Shown: positions 16,500 to 24,453 of the stretch, piece by piece | Layout: each line of letters begins with the position of its first letter | How positions within the stretch are numbered: the first letter of the stretch is position 1 | Assembly: GCA_964513465.1 (NCBI GenBank) | Contig: CAZEMR010000046.1 | Span: forward strand, 1-24,495 | Source: CAZEMR01 sp964513465 | GTDB taxonomy: Bacteria; Bacteroidota; Ignavibacteria; Kapaibacteriales; UBA2268 | Direction of reading: 5' to 3' | DNA length: 24,495 nt | Notes under the pieces: generated by a model | Told to the model about the DNA's origin: nothing | What the model saw: the letters and a program-made list of their open reading frames with translations, nothing else | Databases searched by the model: none | Program-made: the position numbers and the translations under genes

Positions 16500-19400
16500 A
16501 TGAAAAAGATTTTATACATAATTCCATTATTAATTGCGCTGAGTTTCAATTTTGCGCTTGCGCAATCGATCGAAATAATCGGCGTATATCCCTATACTTA
16601 TCCCGAAATTACAGCCGAATTCGACGCCTTCGACTCCGAGGGCAAGAAGCTCACGGATTTGAACATCGGCGATGTTACGGTATTTGAAGGCGGACAGGAA
16701 CGCCAGGTGATCGAAATCGACTGTCCGAAGAATGTCACAAAATTCTCACTAATTCTGACGCTCGACCGATCCTTCTCGATGGAGGAATTCGCCACACCCG
16801 GCGTCACACGGCTCGCCGCTGCCAAGCAGGCAGCCGTCAATCTGATCGAGGAGCTGCCAGCCGGCCGCTTCGAATGCGCCGTGACTACTTTCTCGAGCGG
16901 CATTCAGGGGTCGCTGATACTTCAGAAATTCACCACCGATAAGGACTCGCTTAAGCGCGCAGTCGGCGATATCGAATTGCTCGGCGGCACCGACTACAAC
17001 GCCGCATTTTTCGGTACCGTATATGGCGACCTGGGCATATTCGACCTGGTCGACGAAGCCAAGTATAAGCCTATCAATATGTTCCTGACCGATGGCGTCC
17101 ACGACAGCGAAAGCTGGGGGCAATTCCGGGTCAACGACGTAATCGACACATCAAATAAATATAACCTGACAATTTATTCGATGACGCTCGGAATGCCGAT
17201 GCCGCCTAATCTGAAGAGCGCGGTCAACAATACCCAGGGGTCCTGGTACGAAAATCTGACTTCGGCGCAGGAAATCGAACAGATTTATTACGATATTCTC
17301 GAAAGAGCCCAGGAGGTCAGCAATCCCGCGCCATGCAATATCACATGGATCGGCGGTTGCAACAGCGGCGATCTGCGGCTGCAACTCAACGTGGCCGGCG
17401 GAGCTGTGGACAACCTGAAATATGTAATGCCTCAACAAGTGCTTCCGGTGCTCGAAGGGGTGGTTACCAATCCGGGGATTATCAATACCCCGGTAGGCAG
17501 CAACGATACGCGCCAGCTCCGGCTGACCGCCCGCAACAACCGCGTGCAGATCGATGGCTACAGCTCGGGCAGCCCGGCATTTGTTATATATAACTGGGGA
17601 GGCGATCCGCCGCCGTTTGTAATCGAAAAAGGCGAATTTCGCGACGTATTCATCCGCTATTCCCCGACCGATACGGCGTATTACCAGTCGAATTTCACAT
17701 TCGAGACCAATGCCTGCACCACCCCGGTAGTCGCTCCCTGGGGCGGATATATATATGCGGATAATATGTACGCAGGAGAATCGCTCGTCGGACAGTCCGT
17801 CGAAAAGCTGATAAAAGGCGGCATCTGCAACCTGACCGGCGAAGTAATCACGATCGACGCCATGAATGTGGCCACTGCGGACGCCGCGCGGTTCAAAATT
17901 CTGTCGCCTGCGCCGCCTATTACCATCCCCGCGGGCCAGTGCGCAGATGTTCGTGTGCGGTTCACTCCCGACCGGCTGGGCGAGCATATCACCAAATTCG
18001 AGATGTTCACCGGCGGAAGCAAGTATTCATCGACTATTACCGGCATCGGAATCGGCAATGCGGGCATCTCATCGGTCAAATCCGTCGATATGGGCACCGT
18101 GCGATGCGACGGCGATTCGCGCGACACCGTTATTTCATTAAATAATACGGGACTTGTCGAATTATCAATTTCCGATATCGAAATCACCGGCGACGACGCA
18201 GCGGATTTTGTGCTCGATCCCGCGCCCAATCCCCCGGTTATTATTGCCGCGGGCAATTCGAATCCACTCGGAATCAGATTTGCTCCGCAATCGCCGGGCA
18301 CCAAGACCGCTACTCTGATCATTCACTCAAATGCCGAAAACGATCCGGATTATGAAATCAATCTGAGCGGAATCAAGGAAAAAATCGAAATCACATCGCT
18401 GGTCGATACGCTCGACTTTGGCTACATCTGCCCCGGAGTGCGCGCCGAAATCGATACTAATATCGTAGTGAACAGCGGTACGGCAGTGATCGCAATATAC
18501 AACGACAGCGACATCCCCGAGATCGGCGGCGGCCCCTCAGGAATACTGGGTCCGCAGGATGAAAAAAGAGGCGTGGTTTATTTTTATTCCGAAACCGAAG
18601 GCCAGTATTCGGGCAATCTGATTGTCACGATTGATGACTGCGGCAATACTTTATCAATTCCCGTCAAAGCCATTGTCGCCGAATCCGATTTTACCGCCGA
18701 CGACATCGAAATCGAAAGCAATATCGGCGTTACTTCGAACGGCTCGTTCATGCTGCGCAATGAAAATGATTTTGATATAGAAATCACTTCGCAGAATAAT
18801 ACACTGCCGCAGTTTACATATATATCCCCGGCGCTGCCGATTGTGGTGCCCGCGAGGGATTCCATACTGGTCAGCTACAGCTTCCGGCCGGATGAAGACA
18901 AAATTTATCACAATTACCTCCTGCTATCCGGCCCGCGATGCAATTATACCGATTCCGTCGCGATAACCGGCTATCCCCTTTCCGCGCGTGCGGATATAGT
19001 GATCGGCGACCACGATGGCCTCGTCGGCGAAGAAATAGACGTCCCCATTATTCTCGAAAATAAAAACCTCTTTGCCGAATCCGGAGCGGCGCATATTTCG
19101 ACGAATATCTCCTTCGATGCCACCATGCTCGAAGCGGTGCCCCCGACTCCTGCCGGTACGGTTGCCGGAGGCATCAGCACAATCTCGCTCATAGATATTC
19201 CAGTCGCCACAACTAATGATGACGAAACCATTTATACATTGCGGCTGCGGGTACTCGATTCGCCGAATGCATCAACCCCGCTCTCAATCTCGAACACCAC
19301 ATCGGACGCAACCGTACTCTTCGACGAAATCGACGGCAGCTTCTCGATTCTTTCGGCTTCGGCCGATATTACCGTCTCGGCGGCTTCGGCAGTCCCGGGC

Positions 19401-20033
19401 GAGAAATTCCGGCTGACATTCCCGATTACCGATCACGTCCGGATATCCGAATCAATTCACGAAGGTATTGAATTCGATATTCGCTATAATGCGACTCTGT
19501 TCGAACCCATCGGCGATACCCCCGAGGGCACTGTCACAAGCGGCGAGCGGACGATTACTCTCAGCTACGACGGGCCGTTTCCCGCCGCAAGCGAGGAAAT
19601 CCAGCCTTCCTACGAATTCCGCGCAATGCTGGGCAACGCCGAAACAACATCCGTAAATATAGAGAATGCGCGCTCGAAATCCGGCCGTATCGACTTCACG
19701 GCTACTCCGGGCGAGTTCCTGCTCGAGGGCATCTGCGACCAGGGCGGGCTGCGCCTTTTCGATCCCTTCACGGCCGCAGCGCTTGCAGCGCCCGGCCCCA
19801 ATCCGGCAAGCGAGGGGATTAGTATTAATTTCAAAACATCCGAGCGCGGATATACCCGGATAATCCTGGTCGACAGCTATGGCCGAACCGCCGCGGAGAT
19901 ATTCGACGGCATCCCCGAACCCGGCAGCCACAGCGAATATTTCCCGACCGGCAATCTCTCATCGGGCGTATATTTTATAATAATGCAGACCCCGACGCAG
20001 AATTTCCGGCAAAGCATCATTATCCAAAAATAA
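16500..20033 (+). CDS. Giant secreted VWA / choice-of-anchor-D / cohesin-like protein with T9SS tail
   Basis: This 1177-residue protein begins with a signal peptide (about 1-22, ending ALAQ). A von Willebrand A domain (about 82-265) has a complete MIDAS: Asp89-Arg-Ser91-Phe-Ser93, Thr164 and Asp198 (FLTDG). Residues about 300-825 are repeated Ig-like modules of the choice-of-anchor-D/ASPM-SPD-2-Hydin type, recognisable by recurrent segments such as ITGDDAADFVLDPAP and VIIAAGNSNPLGIRFAP. Two modules (about 831-944 and 954-1074) look like cohesin-type beta-sandwiches (GEEIDVPIIL and PGEKFRLTFPI openings). The last 80 residues are a type A T9SS sorting domain (PNPASEGI, DSYGRTAAEIF, LSSGVYFIIMQT). 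The protein should be secreted to the surface. It is co-transcribed with the OmpA-type gene, 16 nt upstream, suggesting a surface complex. A matrix or ligand-binding adhesin role is inference. Confidence 0.88.
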   Translation: MKKILYIIPLLIALSFNFALAQSIEIIGVYPYTYPEITAEFDAFDSEGKKLTDLNIGDVTVFEGGQERQVIEIDCPKNVTKFSLILTLDRSFSMEEFATPGVTRLAAAKQAAVNLIEELPAGRFECAVTTFSSGIQGSLILQKFTTDKDSLKRAVGDIELLGGTDYNAAFFGTVYGDLGIFDLVDEAKYKPINMFLTDGVHDSESWGQFRVNDVIDTSNKYNLTIYSMTLGMPMPPNLKSAVNNTQGSWYENLTSAQEIEQIYYDILERAQEVSNPAPCNITWIGGCNSGDLRLQLNVAGGAVDNLKYVMPQQVLPVLEGVVTNPGIINTPVGSNDTRQLRLTARNNRVQIDGYSSGSPAFVIYNWGGDPPPFVIEKGEFRDVFIRYSPTDTAYYQSNFTFETNACTTPVVAPWGGYIYADNMYAGESLVGQSVEKLIKGGICNLTGEVITIDAMNVATADAARFKILSPAPPITIPAGQCADVRVRFTPDRLGEHITKFEMFTGGSKYSSTITGIGIGNAGISSVKSVDMGTVRCDGDSRDTVISLNNTGLVELSISDIEITGDDAADFVLDPAPNPPVIIAAGNSNPLGIRFAPQSPGTKTATLIIHSNAENDPDYEINLSGIKEKIEITSLVDTLDFGYICPGVRAEIDTNIVVNSGTAVIAIYNDSDIPEIGGGPSGILGPQDEKRGVVYFYSETEGQYSGNLIVTIDDCGNTLSIPVKAIVAESDFTADDIEIESNIGVTSNGSFMLRNENDFDIEITSQNNTLPQFTYISPALPIVVPARDSILVSYSFRPDEDKIYHNYLLLSGPRCNYTDSVAITGYPLSARADIVIGDHDGLVGEEIDVPIILENKNLFAESGAAHISTNISFDATMLEAVPPTPAGTVAGGISTISLIDIPVATTNDDETIYTLRLRVLDSPNASTPLSISNTTSDATVLFDEIDGSFSILSASADITVSAASAVPGEKFRLTFPITDHVRISESIHEGIEFDIRYNATLFEPIGDTPEGTVTSGERTITLSYDGPFPAASEEIQPSYEFRAMLGNAETTSVNIENARSKSGRIDFTATPGEFLLEGICDQGGLRLFDPFTAAALAAPGPNPASEGISINFKTSERGYTRIILVDSYGRTAAEIFDGIPEPGSHSEYFPTGNLSSGVYFIIMQTPTQNFRQSIIIQK

Positions 20034-20111
20034 ATGATTAATTCCCCGAAATTCATTATTTTTGAAATATATCAAGAGCGAAGCAAGCAAAACATAACCA
20101 TATAAATATAT

Positions 20112-20144
20112 AAAGCCGGAGCCATCTGGCCTTCCGGCTTTTTT
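20112..20144 (+). terminator. Terminator of the OmpA / VWA operon
   Basis: A perfect 9-bp stem, AAAGCCGGA (20112-20120) with TCCGGCTTT (20133-20141), has a further GCC/GGC pairing in its loop and ends in six T (20139-20144). Placed 79 nt after the VWA stop codon and before the NUDIX gene, it separates the two transcription units. Confidence 0.9.
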
Positions 20145-20220
20145 CATTTATTGTGCGGACAACGAAGCGCGCTTTCGTTCGTCTGAAAATTCATTTATTA
20201 AGCATTAATTCTGTTGGAAA

Positions 20221-20766
20221 ATGGTAGCAAAGTGGGAAACCGTCGCCCTCGAAAAGCTCGGCAATCATAAAATATTCGACCTCTACCACGTTACCCGGCG
20301 CCACCCGGAATGGGACAAAACCGGCGAGTTCGTATTTCTCGATTCGCCGCAATGGGTTAATATTATACCCATCACGCCGGATAATGACGTCGTTATGATC
20401 GAACAATATCGCCAGGGAGTGGACGACATCACGCTCGAAATCCCCGGCGGACTGGTCGAGGAAGGCGAAAACCCCAGGCTGGCCGGCCAGCGCGAATGCA
20501 CCGAGGAGACAGGCTATTACGCCCCCCGGGACGCAATCCTGATTGGCGAGAACCTGCCCAATCCCGCGTTTTTAAATAATGTATGCTATCATTACGCATG
20601 GCAGGGCTGCACCCTCGAATCCGCGCAAGCGCTCGATTCGCACGAGGATATCAACGTCCGGCTGATCCCGCTGGCGGATATCCCGCAGATGATCGCCGAA
20701 GGCCGCATACGGCATTCGCTGGTGCTGACGGCATTTTTCTTCTATTCTCTGAAAATCGGATTTTAA
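20221..20766 (+). CDS. NUDIX hydrolase (ADP-ribose pyrophosphatase-like)
   Basis: The 181-residue protein has an intact Nudix box: Gly77, Glu83, Arg91-Glu92, Glu95-Glu96 and Gly98. It is preceded by MIEQYRQGVDDITLEIPGG, the arrangement seen in ADP-ribose and nucleoside-diphosphate-sugar pyrophosphatases (NudF-like). These hydrolyse a diphosphate bond with Mg or Mn, clearing ADP-ribose from NAD turnover. The exact substrate cannot be read from the sequence. The ATG has no clear ribosome site. It lies 32 nt upstream of parA in the same direction and may start that transcript. Confidence 0.88.
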   Translation: MVAKWETVALEKLGNHKIFDLYHVTRRHPEWDKTGEFVFLDSPQWVNIIPITPDNDVVMIEQYRQGVDDITLEIPGGLVEEGENPRLAGQRECTEETGYYAPRDAILIGENLPNPAFLNNVCYHYAWQGCTLESAQALDSHEDINVRLIPLADIPQMIAEGRIRHSLVLTAFFFYSLKIGF

Positions 20767-20798
20767 ACAAAATATTTCGAAGTGATAACGGATAAGCA

Positions 20799-21578
20799 AT
20801 GAGTAAGGTAATTTCGGTAGCGAATCAAAAAGGCGGAGTAGGCAAAACCACGACATCGATCAATCTCTCGGCGTCGCTCGCCGCGGCCGAATACAAGGTG
20901 CTGCTGCTGGATATCGACCCCCAGGCCAACGCCTCGAACGGAGTCGGAGTGGACACCCGCCAGCTCAGTAACACCATTTATGAAGTGCTGGTCAATCATC
21001 TCGACCCGGCCAAAGCCATCGTCGAGACCGAGATGCCCTACCTCAGCCTGCTGCCCTCGCATATCAACCTCGTCGGCGCGGAAATCGAAATGGTCAGCGT
21101 CCAGCAGCGCGAACTCGTTCTGAAGCACATACTCAAATCCGTCCGCCATAATTTTGATTTTATAATAATCGACTGCCCGCCATCGCTGGGGCTGCTCACG
21201 CTCAATGCGCTCAGCGCGGCGGATTCGGTGCTTATTCCCGTCCAGTGCGAATACTACGCACTCGAGGGGCTCGGCCAATTGCTGAACACAATCTCGATTG
21301 TGCGATACCACCTGAACCCCGACCTTGCGATCGAGGGCGTGCTATTGACCATGTTCGATCAGCGACTCAGGCTATCCAACCAGGTGGTCGAAGAAGTCCA
21401 GAGCCATTTCGGCGACAAGGTATTCAAAACGGTAATCTCGCGGAACGTGAGGCTATCCGAAGCGCCCAGCCACGGCAAACCAGTATTATTATATGATGCG
21501 CTCAGCACCGGCGCGCGGAATTATCTCGAGCTCGCCAATGAAGTTATTAATAATAATAAAGAATTTTTGAATAGATAA
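20799..21578 (+). CDS. parA: Chromosome partitioning ATPase ParA/Soj
   Basis: The 259-residue size is typical of chromosomal Soj/ParA without an N-terminal DNA-binding domain. The deviant Walker A motif KGGVGKTT (residues 11-18, signature Lys11), the Asp of LLLDIDPQAN (Asp40) and Walker B IIIDCPPSLG are intact. ParA binds DNA non-specifically when it has ATP, and ParB stimulates its hydrolysis to move the origin. The stop codon TAA is followed directly by the ATG of parB, a translationally coupled pair. Confidence 0.96.
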   Translation: MSKVISVANQKGGVGKTTTSINLSASLAAAEYKVLLLDIDPQANASNGVGVDTRQLSNTIYEVLVNHLDPAKAIVETEMPYLSLLPSHINLVGAEIEMVSVQQRELVLKHILKSVRHNFDFIIIDCPPSLGLLTLNALSAADSVLIPVQCEYYALEGLGQLLNTISIVRYHLNPDLAIEGVLLTMFDQRLRLSNQVVEEVQSHFGDKVFKTVISRNVRLSEAPSHGKPVLLYDALSTGARNYLELANEVINNNKEFLNR

Positions 21579-22550
21579 ATGTCTAAAAAAAGTAAAAAAA
21601 TACAGCCCGGACTCGGCAAAGGACTCGGAGCGCTCCTCCCCTCGATCGATTATAACAAAGAAAAGGGCTTCTCAGTCAAGCAATCCGGCGAGGACAGATT
21701 CGAAAGCGGCTCGATTGCGCTGATCGACATCGACAAAGTCGAATTCAACCCCTACCAGCCACGCAAGGACTTCGACAAGCAAGCGCTCGAAGACCTCAAA
21801 AATTCCATATTGCAGCACGGCGTCATCCAGCCCATTACCGTGCGGCGGGCTATCCGCGGCTACGAGCTGGTCGCCGGCGAACGCCGCCTCCGAGCCAGCC
21901 GCAAAGCCGGACTCGAGAAAATCCCCGCATTCATAATGGAAATAAGCGACGACGTCGAGATGCTCGAAATCGCGCTAATCGAGAATGTCCAGCGCGAGAA
22001 TCTCAACCCGATCGAAATTGCCAACGGCTACCACCGGCTAATCGAGGAATGCCGCCTGACCCAGGAAGAAGTCGCCGCCAAAGTCGGCAAAGACCGCAGC
22101 TCTGTGACCAATTTCCTGCGCCTTCTCAGGCTGCCCGAGCGGATTCAGGAAGGCCTGCGCAATCGCGAGATTTCGATGGGCCACGCCCGAGCATTGCTTG
22201 CGCTCAAAAACCAGCGCGATATGCTACATGCGTTCAATGATATCATCGAAAAAAAATTATCCGTTCGCGCCACCGAAGCGCTCACCAAAGACATCGAGTC
22301 AGGCAAGGTCAAATATACAGACCGCGGCCAGCGCGAGAAAACCGCCCTCCGCGCCAAGCCGATTATCGACGAGCAAACCGCACTCGTACTCGAAGACAGC
22401 GCCGACCGCCTGCGACACAGCTTCGGCACAAAAGTCAAAATTAACCCGAAATCGAAGGAAAGCGGCACCATCGAATTCGAATTCTACTCGAAGGACGATC
22501 TGGAGCGGCTGCTGGAAATATTCGCCAAGCTGGACAAAATAAACTCATAA
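21579..22550 (+). CDS. parB: Chromosome partitioning protein ParB/Spo0J
   Basis: The 323-residue protein starts with the ParA-contacting GLGKGLGALL (11-20). The ParB N-terminal domain follows, with GERRLRASRKAG (100-111) and IENVQREN (134-141), the CTP-binding motifs of clamp-type ParB proteins. A helix-turn-helix (about 160-182, LTQEEVAAKVGKDRSSVTNF) should recognise parS, and the C-terminal part carries a dimerisation domain. I found no parS-like TGTTTCACGTGAAACA in this window, so the site must lie elsewhere. The gene abuts parA with no intervening base. Confidence 0.96.
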   Translation: MSKKSKKIQPGLGKGLGALLPSIDYNKEKGFSVKQSGEDRFESGSIALIDIDKVEFNPYQPRKDFDKQALEDLKNSILQHGVIQPITVRRAIRGYELVAGERRLRASRKAGLEKIPAFIMEISDDVEMLEIALIENVQRENLNPIEIANGYHRLIEECRLTQEEVAAKVGKDRSSVTNFLRLLRLPERIQEGLRNREISMGHARALLALKNQRDMLHAFNDIIEKKLSVRATEALTKDIESGKVKYTDRGQREKTALRAKPIIDEQTALVLEDSADRLRHSFGTKVKINPKSKESGTIEFEFYSKDDLERLLEIFAKLDKINS

Positions 22551-22603
22551 TTTTTTAAACTTGAATTCTCTAATTATTTGAATTAATTAAGCTTATATAT
22601 ATT

Positions 22604-23047
22604 ATGGATTTCGAACCGTTCGAACTGCAACACACCGCAAAAATCAGAGTAAAATACGCCGACACCGACCAGATGGGCCACGTCTATAACGGCCGCTATT
22701 TCGAATATTTCGAGGTAGGCCGCACCGAGCTTATGCGCCACAACGGACTGCCCTACACCGTCTTCGAATCGCGGGATTACCTGCTGCCGCTGGTCGAGAC
22801 CGGCGCCCGCTTTATCTCGCCCGCCTTTTATGACGACATGCTCGAAGTCGAGGCCCGCGTAATGGTCGAGCGGCGGCCTCTGGTGCGATTTGAATATAAT
22901 ATTTTCCGCGGTGATTCGACCATTGCTAAAGGATATACCGTCCATTCATTTATGAAACGCGACAGCCGAAAGCCCGTCAAGCCGCCACAGTTCTACTTCG
23001 ACGCGGTTTCGGAATTTAATAAATCGAAACAAGGAGAAAAGCCGTAG
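22604..23047 (+). CDS. 4HBT-family acyl-CoA thioesterase (YbgC-like)
   Basis: The 147-residue protein is a single hotdog domain. The YbgC-type signature YADTDQMGHVYNGRYFEYFE holds the likely catalytic aspartate (Asp22). The EVGRTELMRHNGL and LEVEARVMVERRPLVRFEY segments are also standard. Such enzymes hydrolyse acyl-CoA or 4-hydroxybenzoyl-CoA thioesters; the substrate is not evident. It starts 53 nt after parB in the same direction, with an AT-rich spacer and no visible terminator, and is 46 nt upstream of the PorQ-like gene. Confidence 0.9.
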   Translation: MDFEPFELQHTAKIRVKYADTDQMGHVYNGRYFEYFEVGRTELMRHNGLPYTVFESRDYLLPLVETGARFISPAFYDDMLEVEARVMVERRPLVRFEYNIFRGDSTIAKGYTVHSFMKRDSRKPVKPPQFYFDAVSEFNKSKQGEKP

Positions 23048-23093
23048 ATTGCTACCTTTTTCTGTTTCTCATCAATTGCAAGGTATTGAAAAA

Positions 23094-24041
23094 ATGAAGA
23101 CCGGAAAGCTTTTCATAATCGTATTGATCTCGATTTTTTCAACGCTGCCCACATTTGCGGCGGAAACTTCTCCTTATCAATTTCTCAGATATGTATCCGG
23201 AGCGCGCGCGGCATCGCTTGCGGGCAGCTTCGTTTCGATCGAAAATGACGCATCGGCCGTCGTTTATAACCCCGGCGCAATCTATACCGTCAGCGACAAA
23301 CCGCTCCACGCCACATTTCTGAAGCATGTGCTCGACATCAATTCAGGCCTTGCCGTATATGTACACCCGCTCGAAGACGGCGCAAAGCTTGCCGGAGCAA
23401 TCGGCTTCAACAGCTACGGCGCGTTCACCGGCGCGGACAAATTCGGCAATCTGACCTCCGAATTCGGCGGCAGCGACATCTCCGCGGCCTTGTATTATTC
23501 CGACTGGATCGACTCCAGCCTGTATTACGGCGCGGGCGCTAAATTCATATTCGTCAATCTCGAAGAGCAGAGCTTCACCGCAATGGCAATCGACGCAGGC
23601 CTGTTCTACCAGATGAACGACCGCACGAATATCGGGCTATCGGTGCTCCACGCTGGCATGCAGCTTTCCGGCATCGAAGGCGTCGATAATTCGCTCCCGC
23701 TGGACATCCGCGCGGGCATCAACCACCGACTCCGCGGCCTCCCGCTATTGATCAATTTCTCGTTCCATCACCTTGCCGACAACGAGGGCGACTTTTTCGC
23801 AAAATTCCGCAACTTTGCGATCGGCGGCGAAATCTACCTCGGCGAGGCGCTCCGCGTAAGGCTCGGCTACGACAACCAGGTGCGCAACTTCGTATCGCTC
23901 GAATCCGACAAAGGCCTTTCGGGATTCACCGGCGGCGTGGGAATCATACTCGAGAACTTCAACATCGACTACGGAGCCGCGCAGTACGGCACCGCCGGCA
24001 CACTCCACCGCTTCTCGGTCGGGATGAATATCCCCGATTGA
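23094..24041 (+). CDS. PorV/PorQ-family outer-membrane protein
   Basis: The 315-residue protein has a signal peptide (about 1-23, ending TFAAE) and an N-terminal motif (YQFLRYVSGARAASLAGSFV, then DASAVVYNPGA) typical of the PorV/PorQ family, FadL-like barrels associated with type IX secretion. The remaining part is beta-strand rich with many glycines. PorQ forms an outer-membrane component and PorV shuttles substrate in the T9SS; which of these applies here is unclear. Start at the ATG of 23094: the open frame begins at a TTG 45 bases upstream, but the signal peptide begins at this ATG. It fits with the T9SS-tagged cargo genes in the window. Confidence 0.82.
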   Translation: MKTGKLFIIVLISIFSTLPTFAAETSPYQFLRYVSGARAASLAGSFVSIENDASAVVYNPGAIYTVSDKPLHATFLKHVLDINSGLAVYVHPLEDGAKLAGAIGFNSYGAFTGADKFGNLTSEFGGSDISAALYYSDWIDSSLYYGAGAKFIFVNLEEQSFTAMAIDAGLFYQMNDRTNIGLSVLHAGMQLSGIEGVDNSLPLDIRAGINHRLRGLPLLINFSFHHLADNEGDFFAKFRNFAIGGEIYLGEALRVRLGYDNQVRNFVSLESDKGLSGFTGGVGIILENFNIDYGAAQYGTAGTLHRFSVGMNIPD

Positions 24042-24075
24042 GAGCATAAATATTTACAATTCAAAAACTTACTTA

Positions 24076-24104
24076 GTCACTGCGAGCGCAGCGAAGCAGT
24101 CTAT
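24076..24104 (+). repeat. REP-like repeat, copy 1
   Basis: The element opens GTCACTGCGAGCGCAGCG and ends AAGCAGTCTAT. It can pair internally (CTGCG/CGCAG, and ACTGC/GCAGT). Confidence 0.65.
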
Positions 24105-24179
24105 CTTTTTGGATGTTTGCTTTTGGACAGAGTTTTCATGATTTTTCTTGCTAAAATCCATTAGCCAAAAACCTGTGGA

Positions 24180-24207
24180 GAGATTGCTTCACTTCGTTCG
24201 CAATGAC
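24180..24207 (-). repeat. REP-like repeat, copy 2 (inverted)
   Basis: Read on the minus strand it opens GTCATTGCGAACGAAGTG and ends AAGCAATCTC, sharing the framework of copy 1 but in opposite orientation. Confidence 0.65.
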
Positions 24208-24226
24208 CGGGCAAGCGTATGCCTCC

Positions 24227-24248
24227 ACAACGGGCTAAAGCCCGTTGT
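24227..24248. repeat. Perfect hairpin ACAACGGGC-TAAA-GCCCGTTGT
   Basis: Two 9-bp arms (24227-24235 and 24240-24248) pair perfectly around a TAAA loop. It has no adjacent T run, so it is not a classical terminator. Confidence 0.8.
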
Positions 24249-24279
24249 TGCGAATAAGTTAGCCGAACGCACACCGCAA

Positions 24280-24299
24280 CAGAGGGCTTCAGCCCTCTG
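24280..24299. repeat. Perfect hairpin CAGAGGGC-TTCA-GCCCTCTG
   Basis: Two 8-bp arms pair perfectly around a TTCA loop. Its design (GGGC, four-base loop, GCCC) parallels the hairpin at 24227-24248, as if both belong to one dispersed hairpin family. Confidence 0.8.
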
Positions 24300-24327
24300 C
24301 GCTTATATTTGTCAATCACGTACGAAC

Positions 24328-24363
24328 GTCTCTGCGAGGAACGCCAGTGACGAAGCAGCCTAT
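24328..24363 (+). repeat. REP-like repeat, copy 3
   Basis: It opens GTCTCTGCGAGGAACG and ends GTGACGAAGCAGCCTAT, about 8 bases longer than copies 1 and 2 through an insertion between the two conserved halves. Same orientation as copy 1. Confidence 0.65.
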
Positions 24364-24392
24364 ATTACATCCAAAACTCAATATCCAAAATT

Positions 24393-24424
24393 AAAAAAAG
24401 GGTCGCGGAAAACCCACAACCCTT
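24393..24424 (-). terminator. Terminator of the gene entering from the right
   Basis: On the minus strand AAGGGT (24424-24419) pairs with ACCCTT (24403-24398) around a 15-nt loop and runs into seven T. It lies 29 nt beyond the stop codon at 24454-24456, the expected place for that gene's terminator. Confidence 0.7.
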
Positions 24425-24453
24425 AATATAATAAGTAATTTATATATACCCCA

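Larger units (their letters stand above)
24042..24453. other. Gene-free repeat island
   Basis: The 412 bases after the PorQ-like gene contain no supportable gene. They hold three diverged copies of a REP-like element, two perfect short hairpins and, at 24393-24424, a terminator for the gene at the right edge. TTTTGGATG (24107-24115) and CATCCAAAA (24368-24376) form an inverted pair around most of the block. Confidence 0.7.

Noticed and set aside
17151..17987. 278-codon minus-strand frame inside the VWA gene
   Set aside because: It is antisense to a well supported 1177-residue protein, lacks domain motifs and reflects the codon bias of the plus strand.
19452..19931. 159-codon minus-strand frame
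   Set aside because: It lies antisense to the second cohesin-like module and the T9SS tail, which are clearly coding on the plus strand.
20763..21311. 182-codon minus-strand frame opposite parA
   Set aside because: Antisense to an intact parA with all ATPase motifs.
20034..22603. parS site for the ParB protein
   Set aside because: I looked by eye for a TGTTTCACGTGAAACA-like palindrome near parAB and elsewhere in the window and saw none.
24393..24424. Terminator of the PorQ-like gene
   Set aside because: The T run follows the stem on the minus strand, so it serves the gene coming from the right edge. On the plus strand the stem is preceded, not followed, by the matching A run.
24148..24426. 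92-codon open frame across the repeat island
   Set aside because: It reads straight through REP-like copies 2 and 3 and both hairpins; its composition follows the repeats, and it has no ribosome site or family resemblance.
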